A stretch of 64,000 bases of DNA from Cellvibrio fontiphilus_A (GCF_042646205.1 NZ_JBHRTF010000004.1:62001-126000); one strand, 5' to 3'. Positions 35,037 to 43,681 are shown, counted from the first letter of the stretch. Notes: a model not told the origin generated them from the letters alone. Translations and numbers: made by a program.

Positions 35037-35062
35037 AACGGCCCGCTGTTGGTTTTATTCCC
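35037..35062 (-). promoter_or_regulatory. ECF-type promoter of the sigma / anti-sigma operon
   Basis: On the minus strand GGGAAT (35062-35057), 16 bases, then CGTT (35040-35037). The expected start lies about 60 bases before the sigma ATG at 34968. The same elements precede the subtilase gene and the low-complexity protein gene. Confidence 0.7.
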
Positions 35063-35080
35063 ATCCCAGTGATTATTTTT

Positions 35081-35105
35081 GGAATTTTTATTCCCCGCAA
35101 ACGTT
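35081..35105 (+). promoter_or_regulatory. ECF-type promoter of the subtilase gene
   Basis: GGAAT (35081-35085), 16 bases, then CGTTAAC from 35102. It faces away from the sigma-operon promoter and places a start about 60 bases before the subtilase ATG at 35171. Confidence 0.7.
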
Positions 35106-35170
35106 AACCAGGTAATGAACCCAGCCATTTTTTGTGGTTAATTTACCCTATTACTCGCCATGGTGACCCA

Positions 35171-36610
35171 ATGAAACCTTTTTACCGCCGTCATTTTCGT
35201 CTTGGTTGTTTGCGTATTGCCTGCAGCAGTCTTGTGCTCGCCTGCCTGTGCCAGCCGGTTGCTGCCCAATTGTTGGAGCGCCTGCCGGTGGACACCACAC
35301 TGGACGGCGTAACGCGGGAACTGGACGACACAGTCCGCCAGGTGCAGGAATCGGTGCAAAAGGATTTACTGGAGGAGTCAGTATTGCGCGACGCCTTGAT
35401 ACAACCGGTCGATACCGCCCTCGCCAAGGCTCCCGCGCTGGTGCCCGATCTGCTGTCGGCGGTGCTGCCGATTGTTGATCGCCGTGGTGCCACGGTGTTG
35501 GTAGATGTCAAAGTGGAAGATGGCTGGCGCGCCGTGGAGCGCGAATGGTTGTTATTGGTCGACCAAACTGCGTTGGCGGAGTTGGCCAAGCTTGATGTTG
35601 AAATCATTGAGCAGACCCGGTTTGCCGGACTGGGGCTGCAACTGGTGCGCTTTCGTGTGCCCGCCGCTCTGGATTCCCGCGCCGCGCTGCGCCAGCGCTT
35701 GCCCGCCAGTTTGCATCCGCAGCTGGATCGCAATCATATCTATTCGCCCCAAACTGCTGCCCCTCAGTCCTCGCAACCCGCTTCATCACCCATATCATCC
35801 ACATTGCCACCTCAGGCTCCGGCCTGTGTTGATGACTTGTCTATCGGCATCATCGATACCGCGATTGATAGCGCTCATCCTGCGTTTGCCGGGGTAAAAA
35901 TCCGGCAGCAGGATTTTATCGGTGCCGATATCGAATCGCCCAAAGCCCACGGCACGGCGGTGGCGGGGCTGTTAGTAGGAAAAGGCGATGAGCTGCAACC
36001 GCTACTGCCGGGCGCGACCCTTTACGCGGCCTCGGTATTTTACCCGCGCAATGATTACACCCAGGGTGCCACCATGATGAATCTGGTGCGGGCTTTGAAT
36101 TGGCTGACAGAACAAAAAGTGCCGGTAATTAATATGAGCCTGACCGGCCCGGACAACAGTATTCTGGCGCAGGCGATTGCGCGGGTAATCGCCGCAGGCA
36201 GTCTGGTGGTGGCAGCAGCAGGTAACGAGGGGCCAGCGGCGCCGCCCTTGTATCCGGCCGCCTATAAGGGAGTGATTGCAGTGACGGCGGTTGATCAACA
36301 GCAGCGCCCTTATCGCTGGGCCAATCGGGGTGACCATATCGCCTTTGCGGCGCTGGGGGTGTCGGTTGTCACCGCGCGTAGTGCTGGCGGTTATGGCCGT
36401 GAGAGCGGTACCTCTATGGCGGCGCCGCTAGTCTCGGCCTTGGTTGCTTGCGAGCTGGCAACTACTCCTGCTGAGACGGTGATGGCGCAATTAATCAAGC
36501 GCGCACAGGATTTGGGCGCGCCGGGCCGCGACCCGATTTTTGGTCACGGCCAATTGCAGCGTCATCAAAATGTGGCTTTCAAGGTGAGTGAGGCGCGGGT
36601 TTCGGAATAG
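35171..36610 (+). CDS. Exported subtilisin-like (S8) serine protease
   Basis: 479 residues from the ATG at 35171 (ribosome site GGTGA), with an export signal ending QPVAA. Residues about 30-205 are an N-terminal pro-region with helical segments and an inhibitor-like domain, then a Ser/Pro/Gln linker. The catalytic triad is Asp229 (SIGIIDTAID), His260 (AHGTAVAGLL) and Ser415 (SGTSMAAPL), with the oxyanion Asn in AAAGNEG. It is divergent from the ECF operon and carries the matching promoter. A natural role is processing an exported protein of this regulon; the low-complexity protein at 37552 is a candidate. Its last 46 bases overlap the convergent barrel gene. Confidence 0.93.
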   Translation: MKPFYRRHFRLGCLRIACSSLVLACLCQPVAAQLLERLPVDTTLDGVTRELDDTVRQVQESVQKDLLEESVLRDALIQPVDTALAKAPALVPDLLSAVLPIVDRRGATVLVDVKVEDGWRAVEREWLLLVDQTALAELAKLDVEIIEQTRFAGLGLQLVRFRVPAALDSRAALRQRLPASLHPQLDRNHIYSPQTAAPQSSQPASSPISSTLPPQAPACVDDLSIGIIDTAIDSAHPAFAGVKIRQQDFIGADIESPKAHGTAVAGLLVGKGDELQPLLPGATLYAASVFYPRNDYTQGATMMNLVRALNWLTEQKVPVINMSLTGPDNSILAQAIARVIAAGSLVVAAAGNEGPAAPPLYPAAYKGVIAVTAVDQQQRPYRWANRGDHIAFAALGVSVVTARSAGGYGRESGTSMAAPLVSALVACELATTPAETVMAQLIKRAQDLGAPGRDPIFGHGQLQRHQNVAFKVSEARVSE

Positions 36611-37497
36611 TCCGCACTGCGCAGGTTGGATTGATAATCGCCCCGTTCCAACTTGCCCACCAGCGCCAACCATTCATGGGTATTGATCTGCCATTCCAGA
36701 TTTACTACCTGCAGGGTATCGTCGCGTTTGGCTTCCAACGCCGGGGTGATGGCCGAGTAATCGCGCTCCTCATAGCGCCAACCCAGTTGCAGCTTGGTCT
36801 TTTTGCCCCAGACGGGGAACTGGTGATTAATGCTGGTTTTTACGCTGATGGCAGTCAAATCAAAGGGATCGCTGGCGGCATTTTCCCTCTCATGGTTTAG
36901 GCCAAACGCCACAAAGGTGGTGCCCTGGTTAAAAAACACAAACACATCGCCCGCCACACCCAGGTTATGCGCATTGCGCCCGGCACTGGTGGGAAAATCC
37001 TTGTCCTGATAATTCACCGCCCCGCGCACAAATGTGCGCTGATTGAACAGGCGCGACAGGTAAACACTCTGCTGGCGCAGGGTTAAAAAATCGGTGCCGT
37101 CCAGCGCGGCGTCGGCCTGGTGATAGCTCAGGCCCAGCTTGAACAGCGGCAGTTCATAACTGGCATCGGCAAACAATTGTTGAATGCCCAGGTCAAACGC
37201 GCTCAGGTCTTGATAGGTTTTGCTGTTGTAGCTGGCACCGGCTTTAAATATCGCCTTGGGTGTCGCCTGCCACTGGGCATTTACGCGCGCATTGGCCAGC
37301 AGTGCCCAGTCGCCAGCGCTGGAGTATTGGTCAAGCTCAACGACCGCCAAATTGGAATCGTATTCGGCGCCGCTTTCCAGCTCCACATCCAGCTTGTTGG
37401 CCCCGTGGGCGGCAATGCTACAGAGGGCGATGACTAAAGGGCTGATAACCCAACGGCCAAGGCTAATAATCAGTTGTTTATCACTGCGTGGGTTCAT
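36565..37497 (-). CDS. Outer-membrane beta-barrel protein in the ECF locus
   Basis: 310 residues with a signal ending IAAHGA. The mature part alternates polar and aromatic residues as in a barrel (AIFKAGASYNSKTYQDLS, FVAFGLNHERENAASD, KLQLGWRYEERDYS) and ends with a terminal Phe (SLTLKATF), the outer-membrane assembly signal. It may belong with capsule or surface-lipoprotein-modifier type barrels, but I cannot fix the family. It lies downstream of the low-complexity protein gene, with a terminator between them, so it may be made at a lower level by read-through. It overlaps the convergent subtilase gene by 46 bases. Confidence 0.82.
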   Translation of the reverse strand: MNPRSDKQLIISLGRWVISPLVIALCSIAAHGANKLDVELESGAEYDSNLAVVELDQYSSAGDWALLANARVNAQWQATPKAIFKAGASYNSKTYQDLSAFDLGIQQLFADASYELPLFKLGLSYHQADAALDGTDFLTLRQQSVYLSRLFNQRTFVRGAVNYQDKDFPTSAGRNAHNLGVAGDVFVFFNQGTTFVAFGLNHERENAASDPFDLTAISVKTSINHQFPVWGKKTKLQLGWRYEERDYSAITPALEAKRDDTLQVVNLEWQINTHEWLALVGKLERGDYQSNLRSADYSETRASLTLKATF

Positions 37498-37518
37498 GAT
37501 GGTTGCTCCGCAAAAGGC

Positions 37519-37545
37519 AAAAAAAATCGGCGCCGGAGCGCCGAT
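37519..37545 (-). terminator. Intercistronic terminator after the low-complexity protein gene
   Basis: On the minus strand ATCGGCGC-TCCG-GCGCCGAT runs into TTTTTTTTGCC, between the stop at 37552 and the barrel ATG at 37497. Its position allows partial read-through and unequal expression of the two genes. Confidence 0.85.
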
Positions 37546-37551
37546 CTCTTA

Positions 37552-38283
37552 TTACAAACCGAGGTTCAAGCTGTCGGTTAAGGCCGCGCTGATATTGTTA
37601 TTCACGGTGCTATCCACAGTGTCCTGAATGCTCGCAGCGATGCTGTTGTTGATGGCGCCTTCTACCGCTGTGTTTACCGAACTGCCAATGGCTTGCTCGA
37701 CTGAGCCAGTGACCGAGCCATTTACCACGCTATCTAACGAGCTATCTACCGAACCGCTAACCAGCTGTTCTGCCGAACCTTGCAGGTTGCTATCGGCAAC
37801 CAACTGCTGGGTTGAATTCAGCTGCTGGCTAATCGCGCCGTTGGCGGCGGTGCTGGTGGCATTCACAGTGGCGGAGAGATTGGCCGAGAGGTTTTCCTGT
37901 GCCGCCGCCCCGCGCTCCAACAATTGGTTTGCCTGTTGGCCGATGGGGGTGAGCACTGCCTGTGCATCCACTGCTGCATTGCCGGTCGCTGCTGCAGAAA
38001 CGGTGCCGGCGGTTTCTGTTCCGGCATTGGCTTGGTCGGTGTTGTTTTGCTCCGCTTCTGCACCGCTGTCAGTTGCTTCGCTGTTGACATTAGTGCTGGT
38101 CGCTGCGCTGGCATTTTGTTGCAACCCAAAAGCGGCGCTCAATGTGCCTTCTTGGGCAGAGAGGCGAGCATCCGCTGCAGTCTGGGTGTTGGCGTTTGTA
38201 TCTACGGCCAATGACGCGTCTTGTGCCCAGCAAACGCTGGAGGCCAGGGTGCAAGCAGCAATCAATAAAGTGTGTTTGTTCAT
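37552..38283 (-). CDS. Exported low-complexity Ala/Asn/Ser/Thr/Val-rich protein
   Basis: 243 residues from the ATG at 38283 (ribosome site GAGGA); the longer frame to 38352 would run across the transcription start. A signal sequence ends VCWAQ. The mature chain is very rich in Ala, Ser, Asn, Thr, Val and Gln with few aromatics. The C-terminal third repeats a V(N/D)-x-S-(V/I)-x-x-(S/A)-(V/I) pattern (SGSVDSSLDSVVNGSVTGSV, SSVNTAVEGAINNS, DTVDSTVNNNISAALTDSL). Such composition fits a surface filament, matrix or amyloid-like protein; this is a guess. It has an ECF-type promoter and a neighbouring subtilase and outer-membrane barrel. A 294-residue ORF on the opposite strand is a shadow. Confidence 0.78.
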   Translation of the reverse strand: MNKHTLLIAACTLASSVCWAQDASLAVDTNANTQTAADARLSAQEGTLSAAFGLQQNASAATSTNVNSEATDSGAEAEQNNTDQANAGTETAGTVSAAATGNAAVDAQAVLTPIGQQANQLLERGAAAQENLSANLSATVNATSTAANGAISQQLNSTQQLVADSNLQGSAEQLVSGSVDSSLDSVVNGSVTGSVEQAIGSSVNTAVEGAINNSIAASIQDTVDSTVNNNISAALTDSLNLGL

Positions 38284-38358
38284 GGTGATGTCCTCATTCG
38301 TTTCAGGGTTTGAAAGCGGGTTGCGCTGCAGCCCGTTTTCGTCGACTTGCAACCTGTT

Positions 38359-38385
38359 AACGCGGGGGGAGTCATTTTTATTCCC
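38359..38385 (-). promoter_or_regulatory. ECF-type promoter of the low-complexity protein gene
   Basis: On the minus strand GGGAAT (38385-38380), 17 bases, then CGTTAACA from 38362. It shares CGTTAAC with the subtilase promoter. The predicted start is about 70 bases before the ATG at 38283. Confidence 0.68.
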
Positions 38386-38588
38386 GAACCTGAAAAAATA
38401 TTTGATGCGGGAAGCAAATGAGGAGGGGGTGGGGGGGGGGGCTAAACAAGGGAATCCCGGTAGGCAAAACCCTGAAAGAAGTTTTCAGGCAAAAACGTCT
38501 TTTTGTAAATAATTTTCTTAACATGGCGCATTTTTGCTGGTAGCCTTGTAAAAATGCTCGATTTTTCTGCTATTGGCACAAAAATAAT
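38386..38588. other. Intergenic region with a G-tract
   Basis: No gene is seen. A run of GGGGGTGGGGGGGGGG lies near 38426-38441, then ordinary sequence leading to the deaminase gene. The plus-strand promoter is not obvious, and no ribosome site precedes the ATG at 38589. Confidence 0.5.
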
Positions 38589-39908
38589 ATGACTAAAGAA
38601 AATAATTTACAGTCAAACCTGAAAATCAGACCGCTTAGCCCTGTGGGTAAGGGGTTAGGTATTGCGGCTGGGGATTCGCTGGCACAACCCTTGGTGGGCG
38701 AGATTGCCGCGCAGGGTTGGAACCTGCTGCGCGAGGATGTGAGTCTGCCCGTGGCTGTGCTCAGCGAGTCTCGCCTGCAGCATAACCTGCAGTGGATGAA
38801 AGACTTTATCGCCAGCTACGGGTTGAAACTCGCGCCCCACGGTAAAACCACCATGAGCCCCGCGCTGTTCCAGCGCCAGTTGGATAATGGCGCCTGGGGT
38901 ATCACCCTCGCCACCGCGCCCCAAGTTCAGGCGGCTTACCACTTCGGTGTACGCCGGGTCATTCTGGCGAATCAATTGGTGGGCCGCGCCAACATGGCGA
39001 TTATCAGCCGCCTGCTGCAAGACCCGGATTTTGAGTGTTACGTGATTGTGGATTCGGCAGCGAATGTCGAACAGCTCGGGCAGTTTTTTGCCCAAACGGG
39101 CCAGCGTTTGAATCTGCTTTTGGAGTTGGGTGTTGCGGGCGGCCGCACCGGAGTGCGCGACGCCGCAACCCGCGCCGCCGTGTTAGAAACCATCGCCCGC
39201 TACCCGCAAGCACTCGCATTACGCGGCGTAGAAGTTTATGAGGGTGTACTGAATGACGAAGCCGCCATTCGCGAGTTTCTGCGTTTGGCCCTGCGCGATT
39301 TGATGACCTTGGAAGCCCATGGCCAGTTAGCTGCAGGGGCGGCAATACTGACCGGCGCTGGCTCGGCCTGGTTTGATTTGGTGGCGGAGGAATGGGCCGG
39401 TGCCTCGTTGGGCGATGCCCGCGTGCTGGATATCATCCTGCGCCCCGGTTGTTACCTCACCCATGATGTCGGCATTTACAAAGCCTCCGAAGCTCGTATC
39501 CAAGCTTGCAACCCCATCGCCCGGGCTATGCACAGCAGCTTGCTGCCCGCGCTACAACTCTGGGCTTATGTGCAATCCATTCCCGAACCCGGTCTGGTGA
39601 TTCTCGGGCTGGGTAAACGCGATGCGGCGTTTGATGCCGGTCTGCCGGTTCCCGCTTTGCACTTTCGTCCTCACAACAAAGGTCGCCCCGGTGATGAAAA
39701 ACCCGCGCCTGCTCCAGCGGACTGGCAGCTGACCAAAATGATGGATCAACACGCCTTTATGCATGTGCCTGCCGGTGCTGATTTGCAGGTGGGCGATATG
39801 CTCGCGCTGGATATTTCCCACCCCTGCCTGACCTTTGATAAGTGGCGCCAGCTATTGGTGGTTGACGATAACTACACGGTGATCGATGCCGTGGAAACGT
39901 TTTTTTAA
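38589..39908 (+). CDS. PLP-dependent amino-acid deaminase (D-serine dehydratase / D-threonine aldolase-like)
   Basis: 439-residue cytoplasmic enzyme with the alanine-racemase-type N-terminal barrel and a D-serine-dehydratase-like C-terminal domain. The PLP-Lys lies in LKLAPHGKTTMSPALFQRQL near residue 85; further family segments are ELGVAGGRTGVRD and DIILRPGCYLTHDVGIY. The C-terminal region has HFRPHNKGRPGDEKP and DISHPCLTFDKWR, with a likely metal-site His/Cys pair (ISHPC). It heads a run with a GntP-type permease, an RpiR regulator, a D-aminoacylase and RidA, which supports deamination of D-amino acids. The exact substrate is unknown. Confidence 0.88.
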   Translation: MTKENNLQSNLKIRPLSPVGKGLGIAAGDSLAQPLVGEIAAQGWNLLREDVSLPVAVLSESRLQHNLQWMKDFIASYGLKLAPHGKTTMSPALFQRQLDNGAWGITLATAPQVQAAYHFGVRRVILANQLVGRANMAIISRLLQDPDFECYVIVDSAANVEQLGQFFAQTGQRLNLLLELGVAGGRTGVRDAATRAAVLETIARYPQALALRGVEVYEGVLNDEAAIREFLRLALRDLMTLEAHGQLAAGAAILTGAGSAWFDLVAEEWAGASLGDARVLDIILRPGCYLTHDVGIYKASEARIQACNPIARAMHSSLLPALQLWAYVQSIPEPGLVILGLGKRDAAFDAGLPVPALHFRPHNKGRPGDEKPAPAPADWQLTKMMDQHAFMHVPAGADLQVGDMLALDISHPCLTFDKWRQLLVVDDNYTVIDAVETFF

Positions 39909-39919
39909 GGCGCGCGGCG

Positions 39920-41284
39920 ATGGATTTTTTTTCTAATGCATTAACATCAGGCCAGTGGCTGTTGGTGTATGCGGCGCTCAGCATTATCGCGCTGATTTTA
40001 TTAATCGCCCGCTACCGTTTGAATCCGTTTATTACGCTTACCCTCGTTTCCCTCGGTCTGGGTTTAATGGCCGGTATTCCCGCCAAAGATGTGGTGTTTG
40101 TGTATGAAGCCGGTGTGGGTAAAACCCTGGGGCACATCGCACTCGTTGTGGCGCTGGGCACCATGCTCGGAAAAATGATGGCGGAATCCGGCGGCGCGGA
40201 ACAAATCGCGCGCACCATGATTCGCTGGTTCGGTGAAAAAAATGTGCACTGGGCGATGGTGTTTATCGCTTTCCTCGTGGGCTTCCCGATTTTTTTCGAA
40301 GTCGGTTTTGTATTGTTAATTCCCATCGCCTTTAACGTGGCGCGCCGCACCGGCACTTCCATGTTGTTAGTGGGTTTACCCATGGTCGCGGGTTTGTCGG
40401 TAGTCCATGGTTTAGTGCCGCCGCATCCGGCCGCGATGATTGCGGTAGGCGAATACCAAGCCAACGTTGGTCGTACAATTTTTTATGCGCTGTTGGTTGG
40501 CATTCCTACCGCGATTATTGCCGGGCCAATTTTTGCCAAATGGATTGCACCCAAAATTCATTTGCCTGGGCACAACCCACTCGAAGAACAATTTATTCAT
40601 GCCGATAGCGAGCGCCAGTTGCCCGGTTTTGGTATCACGCTCGCGACTATTTTATTGCCCGTAGTTTTAATGTTACTTGGCGGCTGGGCCGATTTAATTG
40701 CTGAGCGCGGCACAGGTCTGAATGACTTTTTATTATTTATCGGCAATTCCGTTGTTGCGCTCTTGATTGCAACGCTCGTGAGTTTTTACACCCTCGGAAT
40801 TGCGCGCGGTTTTAATCGCGATTCGATTTTAAAATTCAGCCACGATTGTTTGGCGCCCACCGCTGGCATCACCTTATTGGTCGGCGCCGGTGGTGGTTTA
40901 AACCGCATTTTAGTGGAAGCTGGCATTGCCAAAGAAATTGTTAATTTTTCTTCCGACATGGCATTAACGCCATTATTGATGGGCTGGTTTGTGGCGGCGT
41001 TAATGCGCATCGCCACTGGTTCCGCCACGGTTGCCATGAGTACGGCGGCAGGCATTGTTGCGCCGATTGCGCTCGCCGCCGGTTATCCACACCCTGAGTT
41101 ATTAGTCATTGCCACCGGCGCGGGTTCATTAATTTTGTCGCACGTGAATGACGGCGGTTTTTGGTTAATCAAAGAATATTTCAATATGACCGTTACCCAG
41201 ACCTTAAAAACCTGGACGGTATTGGAAACTATTATTTCGTTTGTGGCCTTGGGTTTTGTGCTGCTGGTTGCGGCCTTTATGTAA
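39920..41284 (+). CDS. GntP-family permease, probable D-amino-acid (DsdX-like) transporter
   Basis: 454-residue inner-membrane transporter with about 12-14 helices. GntP-family blocks are present: GKTLGHIALVVALGTMLGKM, FLVGFPIFFEVGFVLLIPIA, GLVPPHPAAM, TGSATVAMSTAAGIVAP and LSHVNDGGFWLIKEYFNMT. The family includes gluconate carriers and the D-serine transporter DsdX. Because the upstream gene is a D-serine-dehydratase-like enzyme and a D-aminoacylase follows, a D-amino acid is more likely than gluconate. It begins 12 bases after the deaminase stop, in one operon. Confidence 0.9.
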   Translation: MDFFSNALTSGQWLLVYAALSIIALILLIARYRLNPFITLTLVSLGLGLMAGIPAKDVVFVYEAGVGKTLGHIALVVALGTMLGKMMAESGGAEQIARTMIRWFGEKNVHWAMVFIAFLVGFPIFFEVGFVLLIPIAFNVARRTGTSMLLVGLPMVAGLSVVHGLVPPHPAAMIAVGEYQANVGRTIFYALLVGIPTAIIAGPIFAKWIAPKIHLPGHNPLEEQFIHADSERQLPGFGITLATILLPVVLMLLGGWADLIAERGTGLNDFLLFIGNSVVALLIATLVSFYTLGIARGFNRDSILKFSHDCLAPTAGITLLVGAGGGLNRILVEAGIAKEIVNFSSDMALTPLLMGWFVAALMRIATGSATVAMSTAAGIVAPIALAAGYPHPELLVIATGAGSLILSHVNDGGFWLIKEYFNMTVTQTLKTWTVLETIISFVALGFVLLVAAFM

Positions 41285-41324
41285 ACCCGCTGCAAGCGCT
41301 AACAGAAACAATCAAGTGAAAAAT

Positions 41325-42197
41325 ATGACTGCACTTTTCGATATTGTTTACCACATTCGCTCCAATCGCGACCGGCTGTCCGCTACTGAACAAAAAGTCG
41401 CGGATATTATTCTGGAGGATATTGCGTTTGCAGCTTCTGCCAGCATTGATCAACTCGCGGCAAAAACCAACGTGAGCATCGCCACTATTTCACGCTTTGC
41501 CAAATCGGTTGGGTGCGATGATATTCGCGATTTAAAATTAAAACTCGCACAAGCCAGTGCCGTGGGTACGCGCTTTTTGGCGGAGATTCCTGCACTGGAG
41601 GAAAGCGCTTTCTATTCACAAATTTGCAGCGAAGTAGAATCCACCCTGCGCGCGAATCTCGTGCGTTTTGTGGAGGCAGATTTTCGCAGTGCTGCACAAT
41701 TACTGAATAATGCGCGACTGATTTATGTGGGCGGCATGGGCGGTGCATCCACCATGCTGGCAGATGAAGTGCAATTTCGTATCGCACGCCTGGGCATTGC
41801 GGTAACGGCTTATCACGATCCTGTCTTGCTGCGCATGTTTGCCGCGACACTCACCGAAAAAGACGTGTTGGTATTGCTCTCGATTACTGGGGTCACGCCC
41901 GAATTATTGGAAGTGGCCGATATCGCGCGCGAGTACGGTGCGCAAATTATTGTGCTCTCCGCGCCCGATTCTCCACTCGCGCAAAAAGCCAGTTTATTTA
42001 TTCCAATCGTCACCGAAGAGACGGATTTTATTTACAAACCTTCAGCGTCGCGCTACGGCATGTTACTCGCGATAGATTTGTTGGCGACTGAGTTGGCATT
42101 GGTGCGCAAAACCGAGAGCAAGGAATTATTGCGCCGGGTGAAGTTTGCGCTGGATGAATATCGCGGCGGCGACAACCGTTTGCCGCTCGGCGACTAA
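41325..42197 (+). CDS. RpiR-family regulator with SIS domain
   Basis: 290 residues from the ATG at 41325; the ORF from 41241 overlaps the permease in another frame and is not needed. The N-terminal RpiR helix-turn-helix is SATEQKVADIILEDIAF through DQLAAKTNVSIATISRFAKS. The sugar-isomerase-like SIS domain spans about 125-260 (IYVGGMGGASTMLADEVQFR and LVLLSITGVTPELLEVADIA). It sits 41 bases after the permease and 18 before the D-aminoacylase, so it is a local regulator of the operon. The effector is probably a phosphorylated amino sugar or related ligand, unproven. Confidence 0.92.
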   Translation: MTALFDIVYHIRSNRDRLSATEQKVADIILEDIAFAASASIDQLAAKTNVSIATISRFAKSVGCDDIRDLKLKLAQASAVGTRFLAEIPALEESAFYSQICSEVESTLRANLVRFVEADFRSAAQLLNNARLIYVGGMGGASTMLADEVQFRIARLGIAVTAYHDPVLLRMFAATLTEKDVLVLLSITGVTPELLEVADIAREYGAQIIVLSAPDSPLAQKASLFIPIVTEETDFIYKPSASRYGMLLAIDLLATELALVRKTESKELLRRVKFALDEYRGGDNRLPLGD

Positions 42198-42214
42198 ACC
42201 AAGGGAAGCGAATA

Positions 42215-43681
42215 ATGCAGGCGGTGAAATTCGATTGTGTCATTTACAACGCACTTATTCTGGATGGCTCAGGCGCTAGCGCGGTGCGCGGTGATTTGGC
42301 AATTCACAATGGAAAAATCGCCGCGCTCGGTGACCTTGCCAATGCCGAATCTCACCAGCGTTTTGATGCCCAGGGTTGGGTATTGGCACCGGGTTTTATC
42401 GATGTGCACACCCACGACGATATTCAAGTCATTCGCACACCTAATATGCTGCCCAAAATTTCCCAGGGCATTACCACTGTAATAGTGGGCAATTGCGGTA
42501 TTAGTGCCAGCCCGGTCACCTTAAAAAATGGGCTGCCGGATCCAATGAACTTGCTCGGCACAACAGAAGATTTTTGTTTTCCTGATCTGGCAAGTTACAA
42601 ACAAGCCGTGAATAAAATGGTGCCCGCTGTGAATGTGGCTGCGCTGATTGGTCACACGGCTTTGCGCAACAACCATATGGATAGTTTGGATCGCAGTGCC
42701 AGTGATTCTGAAATTACCGCCATGCGTGAGCAGTTGCGCGCAGCCTTAAATGAAGGTGCGCTGGGTTTATCCACCGGCCTTGCCTATGCCTCGGCAATTT
42801 CCAGCAGCACCGATGAAGTAAAACAATTGGCGCAGGAATTAGCGGCAGCGGGTGCCATTTACACCACCCATTTGCGCACCGAGTTTGATGAAATTATCGC
42901 GGCGTTAGATGAAGCCTTTGCCATAGGGCAGAGCGCCAAAGCCCCGGTGATTGTGTCGCATTTGAAATGCGCTGGTGCCGGCAACTGGGGGCGCAGTGGC
43001 GAAGTGCTGCAAAAAATTGAACAGTCAGCCGCAACACATCCCATTGGCTGTGACTGTTATCCCTACAGTGCCAGTTCATCCACTCTGGATTTACAACAGG
43101 TCACCAGCGATTTCGATATCGTCATTACCTGGAGCAAGCCGCACCCGGAACAGGGTGGCAAAAAACTCGCCGACATTGCGCGCGAATGGAATACCGATTT
43201 GCACAGCGCTGCCCAACAATTGCAACCCGCTGGCGCTGTGTATTACGGCATGAGCGAAGCGGATGTGCAAAACATACTCGCACACCCACTCACCATGATT
43301 GGTTCCGATGGGCTGCCCGTAGACCCGCTGCCGCACCCGCGTTTGTGGGGCGCCTTCCCGCGTGTGCTGGGGCATTACAGTCGCGACTTAAAATTATTTG
43401 AACTCGCTGAAGCGGTGCGCAAAATGACACGCTTATCAGCAGATCGTTTTGGATTGGATGATCGCGGTCGCATTGAAATTGGCGCAGCGGCGGATCTGGT
43501 TATCTTTGATCCCGCAACAATAAAAGATACAGCAACATTCGCACAGCCACAGCAATTAGCCGAAGGTATTCAGGCCGTGTGGGTAAATGGTGTACTGACT
43601 TATCACAACAAGAAAATTACCGGTAAACGCGCAGGAAAGTTTTTGGAAAAGCAGCGGGATTTACGTATCGGATTTTATTAG
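42215..43681 (+). CDS. D-aminoacylase (N-acyl-D-amino-acid deacylase)
   Basis: 488-residue amidohydrolase that releases D-amino acids from N-acyl-D-amino acids. The metal-site HxH lies in APGFIDVHTHDD near residue 65; GITTVIVGNCGISASP near residue 87 carries the Cys ligand typical of D-aminoacylases. IYTTHLRTE, VIVSHLKCAG and MIGSDGLPVDPLPHPR supply the remaining His/Asp residues. A ribosome site AAGGGAAG precedes the ATG. Its stop codon overlaps the C/G-rich inverted repeat at 43680. With the deaminase and RidA it forms a plausible N-acyl-D-amino acid to keto acid pathway. Confidence 0.92.
   Translation: MQAVKFDCVIYNALILDGSGASAVRGDLAIHNGKIAALGDLANAESHQRFDAQGWVLAPGFIDVHTHDDIQVIRTPNMLPKISQGITTVIVGNCGISASPVTLKNGLPDPMNLLGTTEDFCFPDLASYKQAVNKMVPAVNVAALIGHTALRNNHMDSLDRSASDSEITAMREQLRAALNEGALGLSTGLAYASAISSSTDEVKQLAQELAAAGAIYTTHLRTEFDEIIAALDEAFAIGQSAKAPVIVSHLKCAGAGNWGRSGEVLQKIEQSAATHPIGCDCYPYSASSSTLDLQQVTSDFDIVITWSKPHPEQGGKKLADIAREWNTDLHSAAQQLQPAGAVYYGMSEADVQNILAHPLTMIGSDGLPVDPLPHPRLWGAFPRVLGHYSRDLKLFELAEAVRKMTRLSADRFGLDDRGRIEIGAAADLVIFDPATIKDTATFAQPQQLAEGIQAVWVNGVLTYHNKKITGKRAGKFLEKQRDLRIGFY

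Noticed and set aside
34969..35100. N-terminal extension of the ECF sigma factor ORF
   Set aside because: The predicted promoter (35062-35037) lies inside it, and the added residues do not resemble sigma region 2.
33666..38283. ECF locus considered as a Fap-amyloid or dedicated-sortase system
   Set aside because: No FapC repeats, FapD-like peptidase, sortase or sorting signal was seen; the protease is a plain subtilase.
37628..38512. 294-residue plus-strand ORF opposite the low-complexity protein gene
   Set aside because: It is an antisense shadow of a gene with strongly biased codons. The minus-strand frame has a signal peptide, a ribosome site and a fitting promoter, while this one has none.
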